From positions 248,001-312,000 of the forward strand of contig NZ_JABJXT010000001.1 of the NCBI RefSeq assembly GCF_013155295.1: DNA of 64,000 nt. The letters run 5' to 3'. The translations under genes were made by a program, and so were the position numbers. Origin of the DNA: Pseudogemmobacter hezensis (GTDB lineage: Bacteria > Pseudomonadota > Alphaproteobacteria > Rhodobacterales > Rhodobacteraceae). Shown here piece after piece: positions 26,935-36,924 of this stretch (position 1 is the stretch's first letter; each line of letters opens with the position of its first letter). The notes beneath the pieces were generated by a model. It was given only the letters and a program-made list of their open reading frames with translations. It ran no database searches and was not told the DNA's origin.

Positions 26935-27041
26935 CGCCGATCTGCTTTTTACCGCAGGATCCGGTCTGTCCGGCACCTAACGCAAGGCGCCACCTGGATC
27001 CAGGGCCTTCATTCCTGGTCTTGACTCTTGCGGAACTGTTT

Positions 27042-28037
27042 TCACGAAACCGTGACGCCAACCCGCATGATTTCCCATTCTAGCGTGATCCCGCTGGATT
27101 GGAACACCTTTTTTCGAACTTCTTCCCCAAGTGATTCGAGATCCGTTGCCGTTGCGCCACCAGTGTTGATCATGAAATTGGCATGCATGGGCGACATCTG
27201 CGCACCACCAATGGTAGCGCCGCGCATTCCGGCATCGTCGATCAGCTTCCAGGCTTTCAGCTCATGGCTGTCGCCCTCGCGCCCGGTTGAGGAAAAACCA
27301 GCCGGATTGCGGAAGGTAGAACCCGCCGTGCGCTCTTTGGTGGGCTGCGAGGCATCGCGTTTCGCAAGCTGCTCTTCCATCCGCGCGGCCAGCGCTGCCG
27401 GATCGCCTTCGGGTGCGCGGAAAGTGGCCGAGACCAGCACCGCGCCCTCGGGCAAATCAGACTGGCGATAGCGCAGCTGCAATTCAGACGCCGCCAGCAC
27501 ACGGGTTTCGCCCGCGCGGGTGATGATGCGCACCTCTTCCAGGTGATCGGCCACATAAAGCCCGTAGCAGCCCGCATTCATCCGCACCGCGCCGCCGATA
27601 CTGCCGGGGATGGTGCGCAGGAAGGTCAGATCGCGCCCGGCCTCGGCGGCCTTACGGGCAACATGGGCGTCCAGCGCCGCCGCGCCGGCAATCACCCGCT
27701 CGCCTTCAATGGCGATGGTGTTGAAGCCACGCCCCAGCCGGATCACCACCGCCGGAATGCCGCCATCGCGCACGATCAGGTTCGAGCCGACCCCCATCGG
27801 AAAGACCGCAATCTCAGGCGGCAGCTCTCGCAGAAACTGCGCCAGATCCTCTTCATCGGCGGGCTGGAAGAACCATTGCGCCGGGCCGCCAACGCGCAGC
27901 CAGGTCAGATCGGCCAGCGGACGATCAGGGGTCAATACGCCACGCGGCTGCGGCATTTGCACGGATTGATCCGGGGCTGGATTCAGATGCGCATTCGGGG
28001 GCGTATTCGGGGGAGAGGGGGGGGCAGAGATGCTCAT
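27042..28037 (-). CDS. murB: UDP-N-acetylenolpyruvoylglucosamine reductase MurB
   Basis: The protein has up to 331 residues. This FAD enzyme reduces UDP-GlcNAc-enolpyruvate to UDP-MurNAc. It carries [14 protein letters not shown] and [15 protein letters not shown] for FAD, the active-site serine in GSTFRNP, and the C-terminal [11 protein letters not shown]. The first 27 residues are Pro/Asn-rich and unlike the family, so ATG 27956 ([11 protein letters not shown]) may be the real start, though neither candidate has a clear ribosome-binding site. Confidence 0.93.
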   Translation of the reverse strand: MSISAPPSPPNTPPNAHLNPAPDQSVQMPQPRGVLTPDRPLADLTWLRVGGPAQWFFQPADEEDLAQFLRELPPEIAVFPMGVGSNLIVRDGGIPAVVIRLGRGFNTIAIEGERVIAGAAALDAHVARKAAEAGRDLTFLRTIPGSIGGAVRMNAGCYGLYVADHLEEVRIITRAGETRVLAASELQLRYRQSDLPEGAVLVSATFRAPEGDPAALAARMEEQLAKRDASQPTKERTAGSTFRNPAGFSSTGREGDSHELKAWKLIDDAGMRGATIGGAQMSPMHANFMINTGGATATDLESLGEEVRKKVFQSSGITLEWEIMRVGVTVS

Positions 28038-28118
28038 GCCCCAGACCTAGCCGCGATGGCCATATTTGCGCAAGGGGGCTGCGATCAAAGGGGCGGAACC
28101 ACCCCACCGCCTGCTGCT

Positions 28119-28511
28119 TCACTCTGACGGGCGGCGCTTCGCCATCAGATGCAAAACCTTCAGCGCGCAGGCTGCCAGTATCACCACCGTGACCGCCACC
28201 GCTGGCCCATTGGACACGATCTTGCCCAGCAGCCCCTCGCCCTCAGAGATCAGGCGGGCGCCGCCCTCCGCACCTTCCGAACCAGACAGCCATTCGAAGG
28301 GCGCCAGAAGGGCTGCGAACCAATAAAGGAAGAACTCAGGGCCGTCGCTGGCTTTGCTGGCCGCATATCCGATTGGCAGCAGCACCACCAATATCGCTGA
28401 CAGAAAAAGCACCAGCCTGATCAGAAAGCCATAGTCCCTGCGGCCAAAGAACGGCACCGCCAGCACCAGGATGAAAACCATGAAAGCCGGGACAACAAAG
28501 ACAAATGACAT
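28119..28511 (-). CDS. Small hypothetical membrane protein in the mur cluster
   Basis: 130 residues from ATG 28511 (MSFVFVVPAFMVFI). About four membrane segments are visible: residues 1-22, a second around FLIRLVLFLSAILVVLLPIG, a third around YWFAALLAPF, and a last one AVAVTVVILAACALKVL. I do not recognise the family. It is between murB and the DUF2484 gene in the same direction, so a cell-envelope role is possible but unproven. Confidence 0.6.
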   Translation of the reverse strand: MSFVFVVPAFMVFILVLAVPFFGRRDYGFLIRLVLFLSAILVVLLPIGYAASKASDGPEFFLYWFAALLAPFEWLSGSEGAEGGARLISEGEGLLGKIVSNGPAVAVTVVILAACALKVLHLMAKRRPSE

Positions 28512-28624
28512 GACGTTCTCTGCACGGGTCAACCGGGCAGAGATTTGCAGAATATGGCGGCACAATTATGGCGTGGAGCGGCAGATCCTGCCCCGCCCGG
28601 CCCCAACGCGCCCAAAGCTCCCGG

Positions 28625-28867
28625 CTATCCCGTGCGACGGACCGAGCGCCAGAACCAGATCAGCGGCCAGCGCATGATCGAGGCACCACCGATCAGAAAG
28701 GCCAAGCCCCAAAGCGGGCCATTGCTCCAGGTGATCCAGCCCAGAAGCGGGATCCCGACCACCGCCAGCACCATACCCGCCCGGATATGCTTGTCCCGGG
28801 TGGGAAACATGGCGATCACATTCGCCAGCACCAGCCACAGACAGCCAAGGATCAGCGGCAGGGTCAT
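28625..28867 (-). CDS. DUF2484 family membrane protein
   Basis: 80 residues from ATG 28867 (MTLPLILGCLWLVLANVIA). Three hydrophobic segments are visible, and the central MFPTRDKHIRAGMVLAVVGIP followed by GWITWSNGPLWGL fits DUF2484, a small Rhodobacterales family habitually found between murC and murB. Function is unknown; constant placement in the dcw cluster suggests a link to wall synthesis. Confidence 0.75.
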   Translation of the reverse strand: MTLPLILGCLWLVLANVIAMFPTRDKHIRAGMVLAVVGIPLLGWITWSNGPLWGLAFLIGGASIMRWPLIWFWRSVRRTG

Positions 28868-28955
28868 GCGGATACCCCCACCTGTTGGCAATACCCCGCC
28901 CGCCGGCACCGCCCTGCCTGACGCGAGCTTTGGCTGCGAGGGGCGGCGCTCACCT

Positions 28956-30383
28956 TCACTCTGCCTTTTCAGCCAGCTTTGCCGGAAGATTGTTCGCCCA
29001 GGCCGAGATGGTACCCGCGCCGAGGCAGACGAAGATATCGCCCGGCCGGGCCTGTTCGCGGAAAAGCCGCGCCAGATCGGCCTCATCAATCACCGCGCGG
29101 GCGTGGCGGTGGCCATGGGCGATCAGGCCTGCGACCAGATCATCGCGGCTGGCGCCTTCGATCGGGTCTTCGCCTGCGGCATAGACCTCGGCGATACCGA
29201 CCACATCGGCCTCATTGAAGCAGGTGCAGAAATCGTCAAACAGGTTTGAAAGCCGCGAATAGCGATGCGGCTGATGCACCGCGATCACCCGCGCCCCCGG
29301 CGTTGCCGAAACCGCCTGACGCGCCGCCTTCAGCACCGCCGAGATCTCAACCGGGTGATGTCCGTAATCGTCGATGATCGCCACGCCATTCACCTCACCC
29401 ACCCGGGTAAAGCGGCGGTTCACGCCCGCGAAAGCGGCCAGGGCCGCGCGGATTTCCTCTTTCTTCATCCCCAGGTGCCGGGCGACGGCCACGGCGGACA
29501 AAGCGTTCGAGACATTGTGATCGCCCGGCATCGGCAGCTCGCAGCCTTCGATAACCGTGCCCTCGCCCTCATTTTGCAGCTGGATGTCAAAGCAGGACTT
29601 GCCGTTTTCGAACCTGAGGTTCACCGCCCGCACATCGGCCTGGGCGTTGAAGCCAAAGCTGATCACCCGGCGGTCAGCGATACGCCCGACCAGGGCCTGC
29701 ACCTCAGGGTGATCGGTGCAGCAGACCGCCACGCCGTAGAAGGGGATGTTCGAGACGAAATCGAGGAAGCCTTTGCGCAGCGCCTCGATGGTGCCCCAAT
29801 GCTCCATGTGCTCGGGGTCGATATTGGTGACAATCGCAATCGTCGCAGGCAGGCGGTTGAAGGATCCGTCAGACTCGTCGGCCTCAACCACCATCCATTC
29901 GCCCGCGCCCGCGCGTGCGTTCGAGCCATAAGCATGGATCACGCCGCCGTTGATCACGGTCGGGTCAAAGCCCCCCTTGTCCAAAAGCGTCGCCACCATG
30001 GTCGTGGTGGTCGTTTTGCCATGGGTGCCCGCGATGGCGATGTTCGATTTCAGCCGCATCAGCTCGGCCAGCATCTCGGCGCGGCGCACCACCGGCAGCT
30101 TGCGGCGACGGGCCTCTTCCAGCTCGGGGTTGCCGCGCTTGATCGCCGAGGAAATCACCACCACCGAGACCTCTTCGGTGATGTTCTCAGCCCGCTGCCC
30201 CTCATGAAACTCTGCCCCCAGCCCCACCAGGCGGTCGGTGATCTTTGAGGCCTTGCTATCCGACCCCTGGACCCGATAGCCCAGCGTCAGCAGCACTTCG
30301 GCAATCCCCGACATGCCGATGCCGCCGATCCCCACGAAATGGATCGGCCCCAGCTCCAGCGGCAGTTTGGTTGCAGCGTTCAT
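28956..30383 (-). CDS. murC: UDP-N-acetylmuramate--L-alanine ligase MurC
   Basis: The 475-residue Mur ligase adds L-Ala to UDP-MurNAc. It has the N-terminal Rossmann motif [14 protein letters not shown], the ATP loop [14 protein letters not shown] near residue 120, [11 protein letters not shown] and HQPHRYSR. It overlaps murG by 4 bp and is followed by the DUF2484 gene. Confidence 0.97.
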   Translation of the reverse strand: MNAATKLPLELGPIHFVGIGGIGMSGIAEVLLTLGYRVQGSDSKASKITDRLVGLGAEFHEGQRAENITEEVSVVVISSAIKRGNPELEEARRRKLPVVRRAEMLAELMRLKSNIAIAGTHGKTTTTTMVATLLDKGGFDPTVINGGVIHAYGSNARAGAGEWMVVEADESDGSFNRLPATIAIVTNIDPEHMEHWGTIEALRKGFLDFVSNIPFYGVAVCCTDHPEVQALVGRIADRRVISFGFNAQADVRAVNLRFENGKSCFDIQLQNEGEGTVIEGCELPMPGDHNVSNALSAVAVARHLGMKKEEIRAALAAFAGVNRRFTRVGEVNGVAIIDDYGHHPVEISAVLKAARQAVSATPGARVIAVHQPHRYSRLSNLFDDFCTCFNEADVVGIAEVYAAGEDPIEGASRDDLVAGLIAHGHRHARAVIDEADLARLFREQARPGDIFVCLGAGTISAWANNLPAKLAEKAE

Positions 30384-31501
30384 TTTATCTCTCCTGCCAG
30401 CTCTTCGACCAGCGCGACCAGATGTTCGGTCGCGTCCGGGCGGGCACAGCCCAATGCATTGGCGGCCATCTGCCGCGCGGCCCCCGGCGCACCAAGGACG
30501 GCTGCGACCTGGGCGCTCAGGCTGCTGGCGTCAAGTAATTTTTCGGGGATCAGCACGGCTGCCCCGGCATCAACCAGCCCGCGGGCATTGGCGCTTTGGT
30601 GATCGCCGGTTGCGGCGGCATAGGGGATCAGGATCGAGGGCCGCCCGATCACCGAAATATCCGCGACAGATGAAGCGCCTGAGCGCGAGATCACCAGCTG
30701 CGCCTCGGAAAGCCGCCGGGGGATATCGTCGAAAAACGGCCGGATCTCAGCCCGGATCCCGGCTTCGGCATAGGCGGCCCCTGCGCGTTCGGCATCATCA
30801 GCGCGGGCCTGATGGGCGACGCGCAGATTGTCGCGCAGGCCTTCCGGCAAGAGCGCCAGCGCGGCTGGCACCACATCGGACAGGATCTTCGCGCCCTGGC
30901 TGCCGCCGATGACCAAAAGGCTCATCGGGTAGTCGCCCGGCTCGATATAGGGGGCGCTGGCGCGTTCCAGCACGGCGGCGCGAACCGGGTTTCCGGTGGC
31001 CACGCCCTCAACGCCTGCGGGCAGAGCCGTGGGCCAGGTGCCGCAGGCGACACGGTCAACGCGTTTGGCAAAGATCTGATTGACCCGGCCCAGCACGCCG
31101 TTTTGCTCATGGATCATCCGCGGGCGGCGCAACAGCCAGGCCGCCGACAGCGCCGGAATGGTCGGATAGCCGCCAAAGCCCACCACCACCGCAGGCCGGT
31201 CGCCAAGGCTTTGCGCGATTGCGCCGATCACCCCACCCAGGATGCGAAACGGCACCGCCAGTTTCGCCCCGATCCCGCCCCGGGCAAAAGTCGCCGAGGC
31301 CACCTTCTCAATCACCACCGAGCGCGGGAAGCCCCCGGCATAGCGGGCGCCGCGCTCATCGGTGGACAGTTTGACCCGCCAGCCCCGGGCCAGCATCGCC
31401 TCGGCCAGCGCCTGGGCGGGGAACATATGCCCGCCCGTGCCCCCTGCCGCGATCAGCAGCAGCGGTTTTGCTTTTCTGTTGGCCCCACCTTTGGCCGCCA
31501 T
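30380..31501 (-). CDS. murG: MurG glycosyltransferase (lipid II synthesis)
   Basis: The 373-residue GT28 enzyme transfers GlcNAc to lipid I on the inner face of the membrane. The N-terminal loop [17 protein letters not shown], the second glycine-rich loop [13 protein letters not shown] and the UDP-GlcNAc site [12 protein letters not shown] with [14 protein letters not shown] are all present. It lies 2 bp after ftsW and overlaps murC by 4 bp. Confidence 0.97.
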   Translation of the reverse strand: MAAKGGANRKAKPLLLIAAGGTGGHMFPAQALAEAMLARGWRVKLSTDERGARYAGGFPRSVVIEKVASATFARGGIGAKLAVPFRILGGVIGAIAQSLGDRPAVVVGFGGYPTIPALSAAWLLRRPRMIHEQNGVLGRVNQIFAKRVDRVACGTWPTALPAGVEGVATGNPVRAAVLERASAPYIEPGDYPMSLLVIGGSQGAKILSDVVPAALALLPEGLRDNLRVAHQARADDAERAGAAYAEAGIRAEIRPFFDDIPRRLSEAQLVISRSGASSVADISVIGRPSILIPYAAATGDHQSANARGLVDAGAAVLIPEKLLDASSLSAQVAAVLGAPGAARQMAANALGCARPDATEHLVALVEELAGEIK

Positions 31502-31503
31502 CC

Positions 31504-32667
31504 TCAGCGCCTCCGCCCGAAGAGTTCCGCCATACGGTCACGCGGGCGCGAGCGTGTCAGCGCAAGCAGCATGCCAACCGTAATCCCCGCCGCAATGATC
31601 GACGAGCCGCCATAGGACACGAAGGGCAGCGTCATCCCCTTGGCCGGCAGCAGCCGCACCGCCACGCCCATATTGATCATCGCCTGAACGCCAAAGATGC
31701 AGGCAAGGCCCGAGCCGGCAAGGCGGGTGAAAGTGTCACGCTCGGCCGTCAGCCGCACCAGAGAGCGCACGACGATGATCCCGAACAGCGCCAGGATGAT
31801 CAGCACCAGCACAAGGCCATATTCCTCGGCGGCGACAGCGATGATAAAGTCGGTATGCGCATCCGGCAGCGACCATTTCACCTGGCCCTCGCCGACGCCC
31901 ACGCCGAAGAAGCCCCCCTCCTGGATCGCATTGGCCGCATAGCCCAGCTGGGTGCGCGGGTCGACATCAGGCGAGAGGAAGCCGTCAATCCGGCGGGCAA
32001 AGTGTTCAGAGGCACCGTAAGCGGTAAAGCCGCAAAAGGCGACAATGCCGATCACGCTGGCGATCAGCAGCATCGGCGCGCCTGCGACGAAATAGATCAC
32101 GCCCCAGGAGAAAACGATCAGCGCCGACTGACCAAAGTCGGGCTGCATGGCCAGAAAGCCGACCACCAGGCCCAGAAGCGTGAAAGAGATGATCTTGCCG
32201 GGCGGGCCGTTGATATCCTGCGCCGCCGCCATCAGCCAGGCGGTCACGATCACGAAGCCGGGCTTGAGAAATTCCGACGGCTGCAGCGAAAAGCCCCCGA
32301 TCGACAGCCAGCGGATCGCGCCCTTGCCATGGTCCTGGCCGACAATCGGCAGCGCCATCACCAGCACCAGCGCCGAAAGAAAGCCAATGATCCCCAGGCG
32401 GCGCACCAAAGCGGGCGGCATCATCGAGATGGCGATCATCACCGCCAGCCCCACACAGCCAAACATCGCCTGACGCTGCACATAGAAGAACTGGTTCAGC
32501 TCATTCCGGCTGGCCAGCGGCACCGAGGCGGCAAGCCCCAGCAAAAGCCCGATCCCGAACAGCACAAAAACCGAACAAAGTGTCCAGCGGTCAACCGTGC
32601 GCCACCAGCGCGGCAGCACCGGCTCGCGCATAGCAACGGGTGAGGAACCATAGACCATCTCAGTCAT
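31504..32667 (-). CDS. ftsW: SEDS peptidoglycan glycosyltransferase FtsW
   Basis: This 387-residue polytopic protein of the SEDS family polymerises lipid II at the septum with its partner PBP. About ten membrane helices are visible. Diagnostic segments include [33 protein letters not shown] (the conserved DFG region) and [15 protein letters not shown] near the C-terminus. murD, usually just upstream, is not there. Confidence 0.95.
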   Translation of the reverse strand: MTEMVYGSSPVAMREPVLPRWWRTVDRWTLCSVFVLFGIGLLLGLAASVPLASRNELNQFFYVQRQAMFGCVGLAVMIAISMMPPALVRRLGIIGFLSALVLVMALPIVGQDHGKGAIRWLSIGGFSLQPSEFLKPGFVIVTAWLMAAAQDINGPPGKIISFTLLGLVVGFLAMQPDFGQSALIVFSWGVIYFVAGAPMLLIASVIGIVAFCGFTAYGASEHFARRIDGFLSPDVDPRTQLGYAANAIQEGGFFGVGVGEGQVKWSLPDAHTDFIIAVAAEEYGLVLVLIILALFGIIVVRSLVRLTAERDTFTRLAGSGLACIFGVQAMINMGVAVRLLPAKGMTLPFVSYGGSSIIAAGITVGMLLALTRSRPRDRMAELFGRRR

Positions 32668-32898
32668 GGGGATACGCCTCGATAGATCGGAAATCCGAAT
32701 ACTGCCTCTGGCCCGGATGTAGCCTCCGGGTCCTGACTGAAAACTCTAATGGCAAATCAGCCGAAAGGCCAGCGGAAATCCAGGGCCGGGATGTGGGGTC
32801 ACGCGCCTTCGCGCCCATCGCCCGACCCATCGCCCAGACCGGCGCCCAGCCCGGTACGACAGTGACACCCCGGCCCCGGCGGCCAAAGGCCAATCCCC
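32668..32898. other. 231-bp spacer upstream of ftsW
   Basis: I see no gene here. The piece near 32690-32760 is lower in GC and is the likely site of the ftsW promoter. The portion near 32820-32890 is GC-rich and repetitive at the dinucleotide level. No terminator for the glycosyltransferase gene was found. Confidence 0.4.
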
Positions 32899-33990
32899 TC
32901 AGCCACTATCTTCCCCCGTACCTTCCGCGGCCCCTGCGCCCCCGACCGACTGGAACTGGCGCAACAGCTGCCGCGCCAGGCGGTCAGACAGAACCGCACT
33001 GTTTGCCGCATGCAGGCAGCCCGCCCAGAGGTGATAGCCCCCGGGCGTCAAGATCAGGCGGCGAAAGGCCTCGCGGTGCCAGTCGCAGGCGGCCTGATGC
33101 AGCGCCGCCACCCCCGGCAGCGCCTTCAGCGCCTCAATCTCTGCGGCCAGTGGCTGCGCCAGCGCCAGCGCCGCCCTGTTCTCCTCAGTGTTGAAATTGC
33201 GCTCGATCCAATAGTGCAGATCGATGCCCTTCAGGCTGCGGTTGGGCAGACCGCGATCCGATTTCACCACGAAAGCCTCGACCGAGCGCAGCGAGTAGTG
33301 ATGCATTTCGGCCAGCGCCCGATACCCGTCCAGCGACATCAGCGACAGCCTGCGGTCGCTGAGATAGGGCCCCTGCAGCGCCCGCCCGCTGCCATCCACC
33401 CAATACGCAGGCGGCGCATCCGGGCGGCGCGTCGGGCGATGCACGCCGGGGCGCTGAAAGGCTGCGGGGCGGAACAGGCTTTTGAAAAACGTCGCCGCCA
33501 CCGGATGCAGCATCGCAGGCGGGGCCGAGCGGGTGAACTGCCCCGTCACCGGCTGATCGGTGAAAGCGGTATGGCCATTCGCACCGAAAAGCCGCCAGGC
33601 CAGGGCCACCGCCTCGGTCTCTTCGGGCAGGGCGGCGATCAGGTCAGTCAGCCGATGGTTGCCGCAATGGATCATCGGAAATTCATCGACATCAGAGATC
33701 AGCATCCAGTCGCTGGACTTGCGCTCTGGCTGTGCCCAGGCGGCCTTCAGCGCCCGCCATTGCACACTTTTGGGCGTGCCCTTCTCGCCGCTGATCTCTG
33801 CCATCGGCGGCTGCGGCAGATGGCGCAGCACCCCCGCATCCGCCAGCGCATCCAGCAGCCGGTCAGTGCCATCGCGGCAATCATTCGAGGCGACCAGGAA
33901 ATCAGTGACCCCCAGCAGCCGGTGCCAGGCAATCCATTCGAGGAGATAGGGCCCCTCATCCCTGACCGAGGTGACGCTGGTGATCTGCAT
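32899..33990 (-). CDS. Glycosyltransferase family 2-like protein
   Basis: The 363-residue cytosolic protein has the N-terminal VTSVRDEGPYLLEWIAWHRLLGV and the metal-binding LISDVDEFPMIHCG that mark the Glyco_tranf_2_4 (DUF23-related) group, often found in capsule, exopolysaccharide or adhesin loci. The donor and acceptor are unknown. Its position before ftsW, where murD is expected in related genomes, suggests an insertion or rearrangement of the dcw cluster; whether it acts in wall synthesis is not shown. Confidence 0.82.
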   Translation of the reverse strand: MQITSVTSVRDEGPYLLEWIAWHRLLGVTDFLVASNDCRDGTDRLLDALADAGVLRHLPQPPMAEISGEKGTPKSVQWRALKAAWAQPERKSSDWMLISDVDEFPMIHCGNHRLTDLIAALPEETEAVALAWRLFGANGHTAFTDQPVTGQFTRSAPPAMLHPVAATFFKSLFRPAAFQRPGVHRPTRRPDAPPAYWVDGSGRALQGPYLSDRRLSLMSLDGYRALAEMHHYSLRSVEAFVVKSDRGLPNRSLKGIDLHYWIERNFNTEENRAALALAQPLAAEIEALKALPGVAALHQAACDWHREAFRRLILTPGGYHLWAGCLHAANSAVLSDRLARQLLRQFQSVGGAGAAEGTGEDSG

Positions 33991-34084
33991 CCCCCATGCC
34001 TGACGTGTAAGCTGCGCCAGGGCAAGGGGAATTCTTGTATATCAGCGCCGCTTCCGGTCCAGACCCCGGGGCCTGCCCTGCGGC

Positions 34085-34651
34085 TTAGCGCAGCGCCCGG
34101 CGCCCGGCCATACGCGCCATGGTGCCGTCTTTCCACATCGCCTCATGCACGCCGACCATCACGATATGGCCCAAAAGCAGCACGCCAAAGACCCAGCCCA
34201 GCTCGCCATGCACCGCATTGCCGAAATCGACCATCCAGGCGATCGGCGTTTCACGGGTCGGGAACAGCTGAAAGCCAAAAGGCGAAAAGCCACGCCCCGA
34301 GCCAAAGGCCCGCAAAAGCGCCGCCAGCGGCACGATCAGCATCACCAGATAAAGGATGCCATGCCCGGCCTTGACGGCCACCCGCTTCAGCCCGGCGCCG
34401 TGATCGGGGCGGCGGCCTGCATTCATCACCGACCAGATCACCCGGATCACCACCAGCACGAAGACCGCCGTCCCCACCGGCCCATGCGAGCCGACAATCG
34501 CGCTTTCACGTGGAGAGACGCCGAAGAAGACCTTCAGGATCATCGTCATGAACTGCCAGGCCACCAGGGCCGCAATCGACCAGTGCAGCGCACGGGTGAT
34601 CTTGCCATAGGCCTGGGGGGTGTCTTTCAGCGAAAGCGTCGTCTGGGTCAT
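34085..34651 (-). CDS. Cytochrome b561 family protein
   Basis: A 188-residue integral membrane protein with four helices and candidate heme ligands H23 (RALHWSIAAL), a histidine in VGSHGPVGTAVF, one in KAGHGILYL and the pair in GHIVMVGVHEAMW. This fits the prokaryotic di-heme b561 family (YodB/YceJ-like), which moves electrons from quinol, for instance to superoxide or a periplasmic acceptor. It is divergent from the siderophore genes; a role in iron metabolism is possible but unsupported. Confidence 0.88.
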   Translation of the reverse strand: MTQTTLSLKDTPQAYGKITRALHWSIAALVAWQFMTMILKVFFGVSPRESAIVGSHGPVGTAVFVLVVIRVIWSVMNAGRRPDHGAGLKRVAVKAGHGILYLVMLIVPLAALLRAFGSGRGFSPFGFQLFPTRETPIAWMVDFGNAVHGELGWVFGVLLLGHIVMVGVHEAMWKDGTMARMAGRRALR

Positions 34652-34896
34652 GCTTATACCTTGCTTACATCATGAAATAGGGCGTCAGGATCCCGGTTAA
34701 GTGAATATGCGCCGCCTGCCAACCGCCTGTCGTAAAGTTGACTATTTCTCCAGGCCGGATTATGGCGGGCGCGACAATTCCGGGCAGGCAGTCACGACGG
34801 CCCTGGCGGCCAGGCAGCAGTTTTCATCTGCACCACCGCTTTCGGCCTGCACCTCTCTGCCGCAACAGCTTTGCTGCAACAGTTCAAAGGTGCGCC
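34652..34896. promoter_or_regulatory. Divergent promoter region of the siderophore synthetase genes, with iron-box-like element
   Basis: AGTTGACTATTTCTCCAGG at 34737-34755 resembles the element in the fes/yncE spacer (AGTTGACAATCTCTCTCAAG): both share AGTTGAC-AT-TCT. The TGA-N9-TCA form is imperfect here (CAG in place of TCA). TTGACT at 34738-34743 with TATGGC 17 bp later could serve as -35/-10. Confidence 0.3.
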
Positions 34897-36693
34897 ATGT
34901 CTGACGATACCCTGCCGCCTGACGTTACCCTGCCGCCTGACGATACCCTGCCGCCTGACGTTACCCTGCCGCCTGACGTTACCCTGCCGCCTGATGCGGG
35001 CCTTCAGGTCGCCCCCTCATCGCAGCCGTCATCGCAGCCGTCACCGCAGGAGAATGCGCCCCGCCAGGTCTGGCCTGCGGACTTCGCCGCCCGTTACCGC
35101 GAAAAGGGCTATTGGACGGGCGAGACCTTCGCCGCAATGCTGCGCAGGCTGGCGCAGGAGCATGGCCCCCGCATCGCCGTGGTCGGCGGTGAAACACGGC
35201 TCAGCTATGATGACTTGCTGAGCGCATCCGAGCGCGCAGCCCAGGGCTATCTGTCGCAGGGCCTGATCCCCGGTGACCGGGTCGTCGTGCAACTGCCGAA
35301 TATCGCGGGTTTTTTCCCGGCGGTCTTTGGGCTGTTCCTTGCAGGCCTCGTGCCCGTCTACGCCCTGCCCGCCCATCGCCAGACCGAGATCGCCCATTTC
35401 ATCGCCCGCTCTGGCGCGAAGGCCCTGGTGATCGCCGATCAGTGGGAGGGCTATGACTACCGCGCCCTCGCCCGCGAGATGCAGGCCACCACCCCCGCGC
35501 TGCAGGTCATCGTGCTGGGCGAGGCGGCAGAGTTCACCCCCTTTGCCAGCCTGGGCCAGGGCGTCACGCCCCAGGCATTGCCGGAAACCGACCCTTCGGC
35601 GGTTGCCTTCATGCAGATCTCGGGCGGCACCACGGGCCTGTCGAAACTGATCCCGCGCACCCATGACGACTATATCTACAGCTTCCGCGAAAGCGCGGTG
35701 ATCTGCGGGCTGAGTGAGGCCAGCGTCTATCTCTGCGCCCTGCCCGTCGCGCATAACTTCCCGATGTCGTCGCCGGGCGTGTTCGGGGCGCTTTCGGTCG
35801 GAGCAAAGGTGGTGCTGGCGCCAAACCCCGCCCCCGCCACCGCCTTCCCGCTGATTGAGGCCGAGGGCGTGACCATCACCGGCCTCGTGCCGCCGCTGGC
35901 GCTTTTGTGGATGCAGGCGGCACCTGGCACGAAGCACGACCTCTCCAGCCTGCAGGTGCTGGGGGTGGGTGGCGCGAAATTCATCCCCGAGGCGGCAGCC
36001 CGCGTGCGCCCGACACTGGGCTGCACCCTGCAGCAGGTCTTTGGCATGGCCGAGGGGCTGGTCAATTACACCCGCCTTGATGACCCCGAAGAGATCATCA
36101 TCAACACCCAGGGCCGCCCGATCAGCCCCGATGATGAGGTGCTGGTGCTGGATGACAATGGCCAGCCGGTGCCCCAGGGCGAGGCAGGCTATCTGCACAC
36201 CCGCGGCCCCTATACGATCCGCGCCTATCACAATGAGCCCGCCGCAAACGCCCGCAGCTTTACCGCTGACGGCTATTATCGCACCGGCGATATGGTGAAA
36301 CAGCTGCCCGGCGGCTATCTGGTTGTTCAGGGCCGCGCCGGCGATCACATCAACCGCGCCGGCGAAAAGATTTCGGCCGAAGAGATCGAGGATCACCTGC
36401 TGGCGCATCCGCAGGTCTTTGACGCCGCCGTCGTCTCGATTCCCGATGCCTTCCTGGGCGAGCGCAGCTGCGCCTTTGTCATCGCCACCCCCGATACCAC
36501 CCCCGGCGCTGAGCGCCCCAAAGCCAGTGCCATCAAGGCCTTTATGCGCGGGCGCAATATCGCCGCCTTCAAAGTGCCCGATGAGGTGGTTTTCGTGACG
36601 GAATTTGCCACCACCGCCGTTGGAAAGATCAGCCGGGTAAAACTGCGCGCCGATCTGCGGGCCCGTTATCTGAAAGAAGAAGCCGACAAATGA
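34897..36693 (+). CDS. entE: 2,3-dihydroxybenzoate-AMP ligase (EntE/DhbE-like)
   Basis: The 598-residue adenylating enzyme activates an aryl acid and loads it on the aryl carrier protein. From residue about 57 it follows DhbE/EntE closely: the ATP loop [27 protein letters not shown] (whose asparagine replaces the aspartate of amino-acid domains and marks aryl-acid specificity), [16 protein letters not shown] and YRTGDMV. Salicylate cannot be fully excluded. The first 55 residues are an extra low-complexity extension built from five TLPPDV-like repeats plus SSQP repeats. ATG 34897 is the only plausible start before the conserved domain. It overlaps the carrier-protein gene by 4 bp. Confidence 0.9.
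   Translation: MSDDTLPPDVTLPPDDTLPPDVTLPPDVTLPPDAGLQVAPSSQPSSQPSPQENAPRQVWPADFAARYREKGYWTGETFAAMLRRLAQEHGPRIAVVGGETRLSYDDLLSASERAAQGYLSQGLIPGDRVVVQLPNIAGFFPAVFGLFLAGLVPVYALPAHRQTEIAHFIARSGAKALVIADQWEGYDYRALAREMQATTPALQVIVLGEAAEFTPFASLGQGVTPQALPETDPSAVAFMQISGGTTGLSKLIPRTHDDYIYSFRESAVICGLSEASVYLCALPVAHNFPMSSPGVFGALSVGAKVVLAPNPAPATAFPLIEAEGVTITGLVPPLALLWMQAAPGTKHDLSSLQVLGVGGAKFIPEAAARVRPTLGCTLQQVFGMAEGLVNYTRLDDPEEIIINTQGRPISPDDEVLVLDDNGQPVPQGEAGYLHTRGPYTIRAYHNEPAANARSFTADGYYRTGDMVKQLPGGYLVVQGRAGDHINRAGEKISAEEIEDHLLAHPQVFDAAVVSIPDAFLGERSCAFVIATPDTTPGAERPKASAIKAFMRGRNIAAFKVPDEVVFVTEFATTAVGKISRVKLRADLRARYLKEEADK
34903..34992 (+). repeat. 18-bp in-frame tandem repeat, five copies, at the start of entE
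   Basis: GACGTTACCCTGCCGCCT or GACGATACCCTGCCGCCT occurs at 34903, 34921, 34939, 34957 and 34975. The copies differ only at one base. They encode D(V/D)TLPP repeats, and any change in copy number stays in frame. A 12-bp tandem (TCATCGCAGCCG-like, about 35018-35050) follows. Confidence 0.95.
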
Positions 36694-36923
36694 CTGTGAC
36701 GCTTGAAAAAATGCGGGCCGATATTGCGCGGCTGATTGATCTGGAACCCGAAGAGGTCGGCAATGACGACCATCTGCCCGACCTGGGGCTGGACTCGCTG
36801 CGGCTGATGCAGCTGGTCACCGCATGGGAGCAGGCCGGGCTGAAAGCCGATTTCGCGGTCTTTGCCGAAAGCGCGACTTTGGGCGAATGGTGGGATGCCA
36901 TTCAGGCCCAGGCCCCGCGCTGA
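36690..36923 (+). CDS. Free-standing aryl carrier protein
   Basis: This 77-residue acyl-carrier-like domain has the phosphopantetheine serine in [13 protein letters not shown] (about residue 36). In E. coli the equivalent domain is fused to isochorismatase (EntB); here it stands alone, between the ligase (4-bp overlap) and the synthetase (start 1 bp after its stop). It should carry the activated 2,3-dihydroxybenzoyl group to the condensation domain of the next protein. Confidence 0.9.
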   Translation: MTVTLEKMRADIARLIDLEPEEVGNDDHLPDLGLDSLRLMQLVTAWEQAGLKADFAVFAESATLGEWWDAIQAQAPR

Positions 36924-36924
36924 C

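Noticed and set aside
36690-36923. Acyl carrier protein of fatty-acid synthesis
   Set aside because: The gene is locked by overlap or adjacency between an aryl-AMP ligase and an EntF-like synthetase, so an aryl carrier protein is the better reading.
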